DNA from: Symbiodinium natans | Lineage: Eukaryota; Sar; Dinophyceae; Suessiales; Symbiodiniaceae | Length of the DNA: 64,000 bases | Assembly (NCBI GenBank): GCA_905221605.1 | Contig: CAJNDS010002389.1 | Location: forward strand, 310,001 to 374,000 | Direction of reading: 5' to 3' | Shown here: piece after piece, positions 41,445 through 51,478 of the stretch | Layout: every line of letters begins with the position of its first letter | Numbering within the stretch: the stretch's first letter is position 1 | Notes under the pieces: model-generated | What the model was told of the DNA's origin: nothing | The model's database searches: none | What the model saw: the letters and a program-made list of their open reading frames with translations, nothing else | Position numbers and translations under genes: made by a program

Positions 41445-41745
41445 GTAAGTGTCTGGTTTGAGTGTTCGTGTTCAACTGCTTTGTTTTTGTTTGGCCGCGG
41501 CGCCCTTCTACGCAGCCCACACCGCCCATGCTGCCTTCCTTTGAGTTCTCGGATTTGTGCGTTAATGGAAGATTCTCGGACTGCCTGCCTCAAGGACTTG
41601 AGCGGGGGGTTTCTTACGGGTTGCGGTGCTTGGTGCCTAGAGATCGCTATGCATGCTTAGGTTCGCACATGATGTATTTCAACATGTATGTCCAAACTTC
41701 ATGTAGGATGCTTCGGGGCCGTTGTGAAAAGAAAGCATCAGCACA

Positions 41746-42030
41746 ATGGCGGCTGTGCGTGTGTCTTCTGCTGAATGGTTAGCCAACCAAACTCTCCAGC
41801 CCGACGCAAACCTGAAGCCTTCGCAAAACCTATATGCTAAGGGTTTCACCCGAGGGGGGCGTGGGGCGGGTGAGGGGTGGGGTTTGGGGTGTGAGGGCGG
41901 GTGGAAGCTGACATCTTTACACGCCAGGCGCTCGTTTTTTGATCATCGTCTCAGAGTTTTACAGGGTCTGGAAGCCTGGGAGCCAGAGACCTCTGCGCAG
42001 AACCCCAAACCGTGTCCTTATCCCAAATGA
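41746..42030 (+). CDS. ORF starting MAAVRV
   Basis: The ATG sits in a good context (GCACAATGGCG). The first 40 residues (SSAEWLANQTLQPDANLKPS) look protein-like. The middle is Gly-rich and may be intron sequence (GGGGCGTGGGGCGGGTGAGG). No family is recognised. Confidence 0.3.
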   Translation: MAAVRVSSAEWLANQTLQPDANLKPSQNLYAKGFTRGGRGAGEGWGLGCEGGWKLTSLHARRSFFDHRLRVLQGLEAWEPETSAQNPKPCPYPK

Positions 42031-42183
42031 ACAAATGAACTTCCTCAAATCGCTCGATCAGGTCGCAGAAGGCGTCTGGTTTCCTCCTTTGCGATTTGCC
42101 ATCATGCAGAAACCTGGCCAGATTGGAAGGCCTTGAACCGGTTCTTTGGCTAGCTCAACTGCAGGACCTGCAATCCCATTTAA

Positions 42184-42230
42184 CCCCGAAACCCGAAACC
42201 CTAAACCCTAAACCCTAACCCCTAAACCCC
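42184..42230 (-). repeat. Telomeric array CCCTAAA
   Basis: Six units with CCCGAAA. Confidence 0.95.
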
Positions 42231-42307
42231 TCCAGAGACCAACTCTCCCCTCATGTTCGAACAGCATCTGGCCAGACCCTCCCGAATCCAATCCCAACTA
42301 GGGGCAT

Positions 42308-42412
42308 GCTGGGATGTTCGCCCTTATACTAACAGTCCTGAGTAGGGAGTCATAATAGGGGTACTAGAATCCCTATTAAGGACTGTTCGTATAAGGGGAA
42401 CATCCCCATGGG
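42308..42412. mobile_element. Family B inverted-repeat element, well preserved
   Basis: GGGATGTTCGCCCTTATACT at one end and ATAAGGGGAACATCCCC at the other, with AACAGTCCTGAGTAGGG and CCCTATTAAGGACTGTT mirrored inside. Confidence 0.85.
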
Positions 42413-42429
42413 CATGAGTTGAGGTCAAG

Positions 42430-43200
42430 AGGTTTTAGGGTTCACGCCTTCTGGCTTCGGATTTTCAGGTTTAAGGCTCGAGGCTGCGGGGGCAAACCAT
42501 GATGAAGACACTCTCCTGCCACGAATTATCTGCCGCTGGTTTTAAGGCATCATTCCTAGCGGGCTTTTTCTTTGTTGGAGGGGGGGGGAGCGGGAGGAGG
42601 ACGGGTGGTTTTAGCATCAGGTAGAAGCGATTAAAGAGAGCTAAAGCGTGCCAAGAAGCCGGTCCTGGTGGTCACTGGTGGTCAGGGGTCTGGGATGATA
42701 AGGGTCATGACGCGCTACATTGCCAGGTCAGTCAGAGCAAATCGGCTAGGCCTTACTTGCCATGCTGGGTGGCACATATAGATGGGCCACTTGCCGTCTC
42801 CCTCCTGGATGCAAGTCTCGCTCACCGAAGGCGTCATGCTTCGGACTTCCCTCCCCCTCCTTCCTGACGGAAGTCTCCCTTAGAGTGAAGGCTTCATGAT
42901 CCAGACTTCCGGGACAGGTGGGGCAAACAAGTTCATGGTCCAGAGGGTGTCAAATCAATTCTCCCGCTCGACGGGAGCAAGTTGGGCAAAGGCAAAATCA
43001 GCGGTTCCCCCCCTGCACGGTTTCAGCTTCCTGTCTGTAAGTTTTGCAGTCTTGGACACATAACAGCCGAAAATCTGCCCTGAACCCCCAGGGAATTCTT
43101 TGTCAGTCGAGCTGAAAGCCTAAGCCTCCTTAGCCAATATTCAACGAACGAAGCGCAGCCAAATCTCCACATTTGGCCCTCCAAGGCGCAATCTCACAGC
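42430..43200. other. Stretch without a supported gene
   Basis: It contains two related 55-60 bp segments (GATGCAAGTCTCGCTCACCG and GACGGAAGTCTCCCTTAGAG, each ending TTCATG..GACTTCC) near 42810 and 42865. No clear exon is seen. Confidence 0.4.
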
Positions 43201-43693
43201 AGCTGCTGTCATGATGGAGTGCCTAGCATGCAAGCCGTTTGCAGGGTCAGATCATCAGTGCTACACGTCATCCAAAAAGTCCAAACTCCAGGAAGCCCCA
43301 AAATTCGCTCGCCAAAACCTCAAAGTTTCCTGGTAGAGGACGCACAGGTTTCGGTGCCGGGGTGTGACCTTTCCTGTCCTGCATTGCCAGACGGGGCCAG
43401 AGTGCTCCAGCCTAGCGAGCATGCTTTGGCAGTTTGCTTCCTGCGGCGCCCTTGTTCGGGTGTGTAAGGTGGTGGGTGGATTGTTTGGCTGGTTGTGATT
43501 GGTTAGTTGCAGTGCTCATATTGTACGCAGTACGAATGTACGCTCATGAGCTCAAGTAGTATATGAATGATTGCATGCGTTCACGAGCAGGTACGTACAC
43601 AAGTCCTCAGTCACATCATGAACCCAAACAAGTAGGCAAGTTCCTGTGGCCTTCACGGGTGCAGGGCAGTTCTTAGGGCACACATGCGCACGC

Positions 43694-43925
43694 ATGTTTC
43701 CCAGCGTTCGTTGGTGTGATTTCCAAGTTGTGGCGCGCCCCCGATCTGGCTCCATGATGCTGTCGCAACTGGTGCCTTGTCGAACAATTTGGGTTTAGGG
43801 TTTAGGGTTTAGGGTTTAGTCCCCAAAAGAAGCGTCGCCAGGACAGATTTTGTTGGTCAAGTCCTGGAAGGCGTTTCCGCGTTCCACCACCCTGGAAGCT
43901 GACAGTTTTGGAATCCTGGCGATAG
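43694..43925 (+). CDS. Two-exon small gene with a 37 nt telomeric intron
   Basis: Exon 1 (ATG 43694 to 43792) reads MFPSVRWCDFQVVARPRSGS and ends TGG|GTTTAGGG. The intron (43793-43829) is TTTAGGG units ending TCCCCAAAAG. Exon 2 (43830-43925) continues in phase 0 (RRQDRFCWSSPGRRFRVPPP) to TAG. Unspliced reading stops at once (TGG GTT TAG). The product would be 64 aa, basic and Trp-rich. No family is recognised. Confidence 0.4.
43792..43820 (+). repeat. Telomeric array TTTAGGG forming most of an intron
   Basis: Four units. Confidence 0.95.
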
Positions 43926-44124
43926 GCCCCGATAGGCCACCCCAAACTAGTCAGGAACGACAAGACGTGTTTATACATGTTTAATGAAAGATACATGTTG
44001 TATGCATGTATGCATGTAATGCAATGCAATGTAGCGTAATGTTATGCAGTGATGTGTAATGGAATGATGTGTAAGTGAGGAAGTGAGGAAGTAAGGAAGT
44101 AGGCAAGTATGCATGTACGTGTGT

Positions 44125-44133
44125 ACGAGGGTA

Positions 44134-44185
<52 letters not shown>

Positions 44186-44225
44186 TGGGTGGGTGGGTGG
44201 GTGTGTGTGTGTGTGTGTGTGTATG
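44125..44225. repeat. GTGC and GT microsatellite
   Basis: (GTGC)n, (GTGG)n then (GT)n; surrounded by tetranucleotide-like GTATGT/GAAGTAAG runs from 43980. Confidence 0.95.
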
Positions 44226-44364
44226 CAGGTATGGGGGGGTATTGTCAAGGAATGAGTGTATGAAGGTAGGTATGTCATATGTATGTATGAATGTATGCAC
44301 GTAAATATCTGTTTCTTGATATGTACACACATATACACACACACAAAATGCATGCATGGGTGCG

Positions 44365-44366
44365 TT

Positions 44367-44401
<35 letters not shown>

Positions 44402-44465
44402 TATGTCGGATACTCTTTGTGTGTGTGTGTGTGTGTGTGTGTGCGCGTGTGTGTGTGTGTGTCGG
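44365..44465. repeat. T run and TG microsatellites with duplicated TGTCGGATACTCTT
   Basis: TGTCGGATACTCTT occurs at about 44404 and 44460, each preceded by (TG)n. Confidence 0.95.
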
Positions 44466-44489
44466 ATACTCTTCGCAACCTATCAGACA

Positions 44490-45563
44490 ACTGCAAGCTT
44501 TGGGGCCTCAACTCTTATGCTAGGATAAGCGAAGGTGTAGGGCGGGCAATTACAGGGCTGCTCCCGAGGCCACACTGAGTTGGTGGAGTCTCTTATCCGC
44601 CACGATGCTGACCCAGCTGCTCAGGCCTTTGAATCGGTTGTAGAACGAAGCAACATACTGGAGTTGGAAGATATGGTAGATTGGATGTCAAGGTTGGTGC
44701 TTGTTGTTTGGTTATATACGGAAGTAACCGATTGCCTCGTTCATAAGCTCTAAGGTGGGCACGAGCATTCTGAAAAGGGCAGGGTTTCCTTGAAAGAATT
44801 CGTCAGGTTTTCGTTTACATGTTGTTATACAGGTCACATGCCTGAGAGCCACTCATACATGCTGAGTTTTCTTCAGCAAATGTGCCGCGCCCTTGTTGTT
44901 TTGCAGTTGAGCACCTACAATTTAATAATGGCCGCAACGAAGGGCGTCGAAACTGAGCCATATCGTAGATCATTGTTGATGCTGAAGAATAGCGTCCCTT
45001 GTTCTTCTGTTGGAAACCAACTACAAGAGTTACAAGAGTGGACGCAAGGAAGGAAGCGAGGAAGGAAGCGAGGAAGGAAGGAGGAGGGAAGGAAGGGAGG
45101 CGAAATGGAAGGGAGGAGGGAAGGAAGGGAGGAGGGAAGGAAACTGCTTGTTCGTTCTAGACGCCTCTCGATAAAAGCCGAGGCGAATAACTCTTGCGGG
45201 GCGGGACAGGTGTGAGCGGACGAACCCAGCATCACAAGGGAGTATGCGTGTGAAGTGAAAAGGTTTCTGGGTGAAATCCTCACTGCCGGCTAGCTCTGCT
45301 TTCTACACGGAATGAGCTGGGCTCTGTTTTGAAAGACATTCATCGAGAAGGCCGTGGATAAACCGTGATTCAGTATGTCTAGTGTGCCAGAAAGTGGCCA
45401 TATAAGCCTGGACGGCATATACGGGAGTCTGCAAGAACACTTAGGTGTTGTGAAGGATCTCCGAATGAAAGTAGCGGATTTGGCGAGAAGCGGCTCTCCC
45501 AGCTGTTTGTTCTTGCCCTATCAGCGTTTTTGTTTTACATGGTTTTGGTCCCTGGAAAGATAA
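44490..45563 (+). CDS. Ankyrin-repeat protein gene fragment
   Basis: SFGASTLML (to 44522) and GCSRGHTELVESLIRHDADP (from 44556) together form an ankyrin repeat (consensus GxTPLMLAAxxGHxEVVxxLL). They are split by exactly 33 nt containing a stop. The exon 44556-44692 ends AAG|GTTGGTG. After GGGCAG an in-phase exon from 44783 runs to about 45050 (YMLSFLQQMCRALVVLQL). It meets a GGAA microsatellite at a possible GA donor. Later pieces include REYACEVKRFLGEIL (45237-45288) and DGIYGSLQEHLGVVKDLRMK (45375-45480). Ankyrin repeats bind other proteins. No other domain is recognised. Exons after 45050 are less certain. Confidence 0.5.
45045..45140. repeat. GGAA/GGGA microsatellite
   Basis: (GGAAGCGA)n then (GGGAGGAA)n, within a proposed intron. 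Confidence 0.95.
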
Positions 45564-45959
45564 GAAACATGTCAAGACAAAAACAAAGCAACAAGTACAA
45601 GAAACAATCCGCCAAACCCCTACACCGTAAGCCTTGAACCTACTTGTAAACCCTAAGCCCTGCACCCATGCCCTAAACCTTTATGACGCTTTTAGAGCTC
45701 GAAACCATAAACCTTATATTCTATAAACCCAAACCCAAACCCAAACCACAAAACCCCAAATCCAGACCCTAAGCCTAAATCCCAATAGGTGGATGGCATG
45801 AGTATCCATGTCAGATGATGGGACTGGTAGACCGAGGAACTTCATGTCCGTGGGCCTTGCACATACCGGCAGATATTGGCAATACTCCAACAGATTTGCA
45901 AGCATGTCGGGCAAGCATGAAAGGCTGCCTTCGCGAAGTTGAAGGGTTTAGAGGGGCTG

Positions 45960-46640
45960 TTCCGTACGTGCACAAACCATCATGACAATGCGTACAGACC
46001 ATTCGGCCAGTAGGTTTTTTCTCCCCGTGCGACACCCACCGGCAATAGCTTCCCCCCATTTCACGCCCACCAAACCAGTTTTCCACGTAGGTTTCGCCGC
46101 ATTCGCCACCCACCGGACCATTAGCCCCTTAGTCAAGGGTTTCCCTAACCGTTCCACCTCAAGTATCATTCCGCTTCGAAGTCGGCGTGCTGCTTCAGCC
46201 GCAGTCGGCGCGTTGAAGCAGCACCCGAAACTGAAGCGGCACCCAAATCGAGGCAGCATGCATTTGGCATGGGAATTTGGCCTGGCATGTTTCTCCTCAA
46301 ACAGAATCGCCTTTCTAGCGAAACCCGGTTGATTTTCACTGCGTGCCACCTCGATTATCGTTCCACCTCAATTTCCAGCGTGCTGCTTCAGCGCACAACC
46401 CGCCCACTGAAGCAGCACCCAAATTGAGACAGCACCCAAATCGAGGCTATGTAACTCTTTGTTTTAGACCAGTAGACCATGAGGCTTGTAGGTTTCGCTC
46501 TATACGACACCCACCAAGCCATCAGTCCAGTGGTCTAATGGGGTCATTGAGGAAAGCCCAATGGTTTACTGGTCCGGCGGGTCTGGAAAGGGTGGAATGC
46601 TATGTGGTCCGGTGGGTGTGGTGTGCGGAGAGGTCTGCCG
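45960..46640. mobile_element. Palindromic element with CACCCACCGGACCA motifs
   Basis: CACCCACCGGACCATTAG (about 46110) and CACCCACCAAGCCATCAG (about 46508) face inverted copies GGTCCGGCGGGTCTGG (about 46573) and GGTCCGGTGGGTGTGG (about 46608). Inside, a segment of about 105 bp with GTGCTGCTTCAG..CTGAAGCAGCACC..AAATCGAGGC is duplicated at 46153 and 46346. Frames here are not thought to be coding. Confidence 0.65.
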
Positions 46641-46884
46641 GTCTAAAGGTCTACTCGCCTATTGGTGTTTCGAAATCGTTTCGGAACAGTCCAGGTGCCA
46701 GATGCAAGGCGAAATAGCAGGCCTGTACCTGTCCATACATATAGCCCCTCACATTCAAATACACTCAAATACTGCGGTGGACGTCAAAGAGAGCCAATAC
46801 TGGAAAGCTTGATTGCTTACGGACGTACAGAGAAATGCAGTGCATGTAGAGACAGGAAGGATAAAGATGGATAGTCAGGGACAA

Positions 46885-46902
46885 CCCTAAACCCTAAACC
46901 TG
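46885..46902 (-). repeat. Short CCCTAAA pair
   Basis: Two units. Confidence 0.85.
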
Positions 46903-47399
46903 CTGAAAGAGCACAGGCAAAAAGAGAACAAAATGGAGATTCAACGGACAAAACGGCTAAACGCAACAAAGTTGAAGCGATACTGAAAAAAAACACGTAC
47001 TTTTAAAGCAACAACATTTCCTGTAATCTATAAGAGGCTAAACCAAGTCAAGGTTCAATGAAAACACCTGTGCCCTTGCCGGGATGATCCTGCAACTTGA
47101 GGGTTTATGGTTATCGTTTTTTTCCGTCGGTCTCTGTCCTAGCTTTCGGTGTCGTGTTTCAGCAAGGTCTCCCCACCCAGCGCAGGACACCCCCCCCACT
47201 AAACTTCACTCCCTGCAGCCCTATGGCCATCTTGGCAGGATGCGCAGGGCATAAGCTCCATCGACGCAGCAGCCGCCCAGCTGCACGTCGTGTGAGCTTC
47301 CGATGGAACGGTCAGGCAATCGGACAAGCTATGGTATAGGTGGATACACGAGTGCAAGTCCTACCAAGTTCCCATATTACCCTACAGATATGATGTGTT

Positions 47400-47520
47400 G
47401 GTCGCATATATGCAGACATTATATACATATATATTTATGCACACACGTACGTCTGATTTTTGTGAGTTGGAGATAAACATGTAAACATACATGTGTGTAT
47501 ATATATATATGTATGTATAG
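47400..47520. repeat. TA/TG-rich microsatellite region
   Basis: ATATAC and TGTGTATATA runs. Confidence 0.85.
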
Positions 47521-48278
47521 ACAAATGTGCATGCAAGTTTACGCAGCGTTTGTTCCACCCAAAACGGGTCCTACCACCAAAACCCAGCAAAAATCCAAGC
47601 CCTGCTGCAACCAAAAGGGTTGCAATTTCATGTGTTGCGGCATGCAGGATTATGCGGTTTAGCGCATGTCTTTGTTGGTCTCGGTTTTCCTGAAACCCAA
47701 ACCCTAATGCCGAAGCCCAATGCATCTATGATGAGCCGGGTTCTGGATTTCAGCCAGGCACCTCAAATCTCACACCCTAAACTACGATGTCTCAGTCTTA
47801 CGATGTCTCAGTCTGCCCAAATCTCCTTACAGGTTCACACTTGGTTTTGCAAACCTTACAAACCAGCGATGGTCTCGCAAAGCATGCCTCCAAAACCTTG
47901 CCCCGACAGGGGATGCCCCCAACTATGAACCTCCAAACGTACCCAATCCCAAAAGCCCCGTCGATGGCCACGAGGCACAGCGCGAGCCTGTTGTGAGCCT
48001 CCCACAGACTAGCCTTGACCTGTTGTTGAAGTTGTCAGATCTCCACAACAGCCATCAACAGCCCAGCATGCTCGGCTTGATGGGTCTTAAGGGAACTCTG
48101 AAGCTGTACTCCAAACCCAGGTGCAGGCTGGTGCAGACTACCAGATCGTGGACCTGCTAAGGCTGGGCGTTGCGGGCATGTTGCTTTGACATTGAGTTTG
48201 GTTTGTCTGGAGCTTGGAAAAGTGATTTGGCTTATTGGAATGGCTTTTGAGTTTTAGGAACAAGTGCATACAACACTC

Positions 48279-48610
48279 ATAGGCCGGAGGCCAGTGTCTG
48301 AAAGGCGGAGGTCTTGGCCCGACTTGGCGGCAACAAGCCCTAAACCCTAAACCCTAAACCCTACACCCTAAACCCTCAACCCTAAATTTCAGACTCAAAA
48401 GTAGAATATGTCTTTCAGTGTTTGCCTCGCAGAGGCCTGGAGTTTGGGGCTTCTTGTCTGGCGTGCGAGCCTTTCGTATTTCGACTTAAGCTGCTGCAGA
48501 CCCCCTTTCCTCCATGTCTTCAACTGTTGTGGCCCTGCACCGTCCTCCGCATCCCTCACGTCTGCAAGTTTGCCTCCAAGTGCCTTACGTGGCTCTGCCT
48601 TGGCACCTGA
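48279..48610 (+). CDS. Two-exon fragment with a 56 nt CCCTAAA intron
   Basis: The first exon (48279-48336) reads GRRPVSERRRSWPDLAAT and ends ACAA with a GC 5' site (GCCCTAAA). The intron is a CCCTAAA array ending TAAATTTCAG. The second exon (48393-48610) continues in phase (SKVEYVFQCLPRRGLEFGAS) with many Cys and ends TGA. The - strand is also open here, so the strand rests on the splice pattern. No family is recognised. Confidence 0.4.
48337..48388 (-). repeat. Telomeric array CCCTAAA forming most of an intron
   Basis: Seven units with CCCTACA and CCCTCAA. Confidence 0.95.
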
Positions 48611-48773
48611 AGGCAGAACGTGCACAAGCGCCGGAGCTCCGGAGGCGCAGACGGTGCCTCGGCAGTGAGTTTTCCAGCTCTTCGGAGGTTCGGTTGCGTA
48701 GTCTCGTCAAGCTAAGGGAGCGCTCTTCGCTGACCGGGCTCCATAAGACTCCAGCAGAAGTTGTTTAACAGCA

Positions 48774-48805
48774 CCCTAAACCCTAAACCCTAAACCCTAA
48801 ACCCT
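48774..48805 (-). repeat. Telomeric array CCCTAAA
   Basis: Five units, the last CCCTGAA. Confidence 0.95.
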
Positions 48806-48820
48806 GAACAATGTTAGCAG

Positions 48821-48953
48821 TGGGCGCTAGAAGATCGGTTCAAGCGCCTCTGAGTGTGCCTTCACCAGGCTTGGTGGTGCACAACCGAAAGAGCAGCGTC
48901 GTGTCGCACGTGTCCATTCGGTCTTTGCTGGAGCCCCAGAGCTGTCGTTGCAA
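48821..48953 (+). CDS. Exon candidate between CCCTAAA and TTTAGGG
   Basis: It follows CAATGTTAGCAG and stays open for 44 codons (RRSVQAPLSVPSPGLVVHNR ... SHVSIRSLLEPQSCRC) to CAA|GTTTAGG. Ser- and Arg-rich. No family is recognised. Confidence 0.4.
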
Positions 48954-48985
48954 GTTTAGGCTTTAGGGTTTAGGGTTTAGGGCTC
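48954..48985 (+). repeat. Telomeric array TTTAGGG
   Basis: Four units with CTTTAGGG. Confidence 0.9.
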
Positions 48986-49013
48986 CTGTAAGTTCAGCAG
49001 GTCACCCGGACAC

Positions 49014-49045
49014 AGAGAAGAGAGAGAGAGAGAGAGAGGTAGAGA

Positions 49046-49081
<36 letters not shown>

Positions 49082-49085
49082 GACA
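49014..49085. repeat. GA microsatellite
   Basis: (GA)n with GGTAGAGA interruptions. Ser/Leu frames on the - strand are artefacts. Confidence 0.95.
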
Positions 49086-49610
49086 GAGAGCGAGAGACGC
49101 AGGTACATCCAAACCCCCCTCGTTGTTTCAACTCGCCACAACAAGTGGGGGCGCGCGATGGCGCGCGGACAAAGGAAGGGAAAGAAGGAAAGACACCGGC
49201 ACAGCGCGAGAACGTACACGCAGGCACGCGCCCACCCGCCCACAAGAACACATCCCGCCGTCGGCTAGCAAGCAGACGATCTCAAGCCTGTCCTCACGGC
49301 AGGGTACTCTGCACAGTGTCGACGTTTTCTTATGGTTGGCACTTACTCCGCCAGCCTGCCAAAGGCTGCGAACATGAGCTCACGCTCACGTCCCTACACC
49401 TCTGATTCGAAACCCCAAAACTGCAGCCCAATACTGGGCTTTGGAGTACTATACTTTAATGATGTTTTTTTGTTCTGGTGTCCTACTATAGCTACTTCTA
49501 CCTGAAAAGTATATACTTTTTTTCCAAGGTCTGCCCCAAGGTAGGGGATACTGAAAGCCCGAAATCGTCACACCAGCAACCCGTCAGCCCTAAGCTCCAA
49601 ACCCCATAGG

Positions 49611-49646
49611 GGGTTTAGGGTTTAGGGTTTAGGGTTTAGGGTTTTG
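49611..49646 (+). repeat. Telomeric array TTTAGGG
   Basis: Five units. Confidence 0.95.
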
Positions 49647-49649
49647 GGG

Positions 49650-49905
49650 TCCCTCGGGACAATTTGTCCCCTATTTTTGCCCTTAGTGGGCTCTTAGGAA
49701 GGAATCGTCTGCAGGAAGATTTTTTCTAGAGGGTTCGTGAAAGAGGATCATCTTCAGGAGCACTTTTTCCGAGGGTTCTGAGGGCCATCCTAGAAGGTGG
49801 CCCCTGATTCTGGGTCCTTGTTGGCTTCAATGGTACTTCTTTGTTTTCATAAATAAACCCCAATAAGGATTCACAATGATAGTTTTTAATATACCAACAG
49901 GGAGT
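49650..49905. other. No gene seen
   Basis: AT-richer sequence with two similar stretches (GGAAGATTTTTTCTAGAGGG and GGAGCACTTTTTCCGAGGG) about 60 bp apart. Confidence 0.4.
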
Positions 49906-49909
49906 TTTA

Positions 49910-49984
49910 CCCTAAACCCCAAACCCCAAACCCCAAACCCCGAACCCCAAACCCCAAACCCTAAACCCTAAACCCTAAACCCCA
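49910..49984 (-). repeat. CCCCAAA then CCCTAAA array
   Basis: Six CCCCAAA/CCCCGAA units then four CCCTAAA. Confidence 0.95.
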
Positions 49985-49998
49985 GATCGTCCCCCCAG

Positions 49999-50061
49999 GT
50001 TATTGCCACAGTCACCATCCTCCCGGTCGATCGTGAAGCCAGCCGCAGCAACTCTGCCTGA
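49999..50061 (+). CDS. Terminal exon candidate inside opposed arrays
   Basis: AGATCGTCCCCCCAG is followed by a frame reading VIATVTILPVDREASRSNSA and then TGA. It lies between a CCCTAAA array and a TTCAGGG/TTTAGGG array. The hydrophobic start and polar end look like a protein C-terminus. No family is recognised. Confidence 0.4.
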   Translation, partial: VIATVTILPVDREASRSNSA

Positions 50062-50063
50062 TC

Positions 50064-50190
50064 AGGGTTCAGGGTTCAGGGTTCAGGGTTCAGGGTTCAG
50101 GGTTTAGGGTTTAGGGTTTAGGGTTTAGGGTTTAGGGTTTAGGGTTTAGGGTTTAGGGTTTAGGGTTTAGGGTTTAGGGTTTAGGGTTTG
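50064..50190 (+). repeat. TTCAGGG then TTTAGGG array within an 11 bp inverted repeat
   Basis: Five TTCAGGG then twelve or more TTTAGGG units. CTGCCTGATCA precedes it and TGATCAGGCAG follows it. Confidence 0.95.
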
Positions 50191-50573
50191 ATCAGGCAGT
50201 CTTGTTTGAAGCCTGCTTTGGGCTCCAATTCGTCGTGTCACTTCGGGTTGGGGAAGCTGATGTTTTCAAGGATTTCTTGCCCTCAAGAATCCTTGTTGTC
50301 GTAAGACAGCCAACAAGACCCTTTGCAAGTACCCCCAAGCATCCCTCTTCATCATCCTCATAGTTCAGCTGCCCAGTCCCCGACCGATGCACCGATTTCT
50401 CCGGTGGTCAAGAAAGGCACGGCGGGGGACCCGATGGGAGTGAGATTTGCAAAGGGGCTCGAATTGTGTAATCTCTGCTGCTGGAAGGGGAGGTTTCGCA
50501 AAACCCCATGTGCCCGTACTTTGGCAGCGGCCTTGCAGTAGTTCCCCATCATGTTGCAGACTTCTCGCTGGTA

Positions 50574-50643
50574 GGGTTTAGGGTTTAGGGTTTAGGGTGT
50601 AGGGTTTAGGGTGTAGGGTTTAGGGTTTAGGGTTTAGGGTTTC
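50574..50643 (+). repeat. Telomeric array TTTAGGG
   Basis: Ten units with TGTAGGG. An exon-like VPHHVADFSL lies between CTTGCAG (50539) and CTG|GTAGGG. Confidence 0.95.
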
Positions 50644-51291
50644 GGCTTCTAGTAGGAGGGGATTGGGGAGCTTGGGGGTTCGGAAGGGGGTTAAGGATCA
50701 GGGTCTTAGGGTCTCGGGCTTGAATACGTTGTTCACAGACGGCCAAGCTCAGCGACAGCGCATCCGAGAAAGGAGCTGTGCCCATCCAATGAGAGTCTTG
50801 CAAGCTGCCATGTCTACTTAGTATCAGGGCTTCCTCACGAAGATCGACGGTGACAAAGCCGTAACAAACGTCGTAAGCCACTTCATCTTTATGCTTGGAA
50901 AAATGTATGGAAGCCCCAAACCCCAGCGAACGCTCTCTCCTCCAAGCCCGGAGCCGCCACTTCTTCCAACCACCTTGTCGTTGTCTCCCCCTGCCCAGAA
51001 TCAGCCGCGTACGTATGGGTGTCCACGCGCTGCCGCAAGCTCTTTGAGACCCATGGATTTCAGCCCTCGGCTAGAAATTAAGAACTGATTCTCATGTCTC
51101 TGTTGGTGGGCAGGTCTTTGCATTTAGTAGACCGATATTTGCCCATCTGTTTTTCGGCCTGCATTTTTCAGATTCGGTGGGAACCTGAGACTGGACTGTG
51201 ATTGTAGCATCCCAGTCGAGTACTCGTAAATCGGGACCCCGCAAAAACTTCTGCCCATGTGGTTGCTCAGGTTAGCAAAAAGACTCTTGTA

Positions 51292-51332
51292 AACCCTAAA
51301 CCCGAAACCCTAAACCCTAAACCCTAAACCCT
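51292..51332 (-). repeat. Telomeric array CCCTAAA
   Basis: Six units, one CCCGAAA. Confidence 0.95.
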
Positions 51333-51409
51333 GTGGGGTTCAGCGTGTTCTTGCTCGCTCAATGAGATTTGAGGGCTCCGGGCCTCGAGCCCTTTGCTCC
51401 CGGTCTCAG

Positions 51410-51478
51410 GCTCTGAAGTCTCATCGCAAAGACGGATTCATCCTCCGCATTCCGAGTAGCTACGGTTGTCCTCGAGGG
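51410..51478 (+). CDS. Exon candidate between CCCTAAA and TTTAGGG
   Basis: The acceptor TGCTCCCGGTCTCAG is pyrimidine-rich. The frame ALKSHRKDGFILRIPSSYGC ends CGAGGG, directly followed by GTTTAGGG. The composition is convincing for such a short piece. No family is recognised. Confidence 0.4.

Noticed and set aside
48395-48625. 76-codon charged ORF on the - strand
   Set aside because: Looks protein-like, but the + strand model uses the CCCTAAA intron in phase and was preferred.
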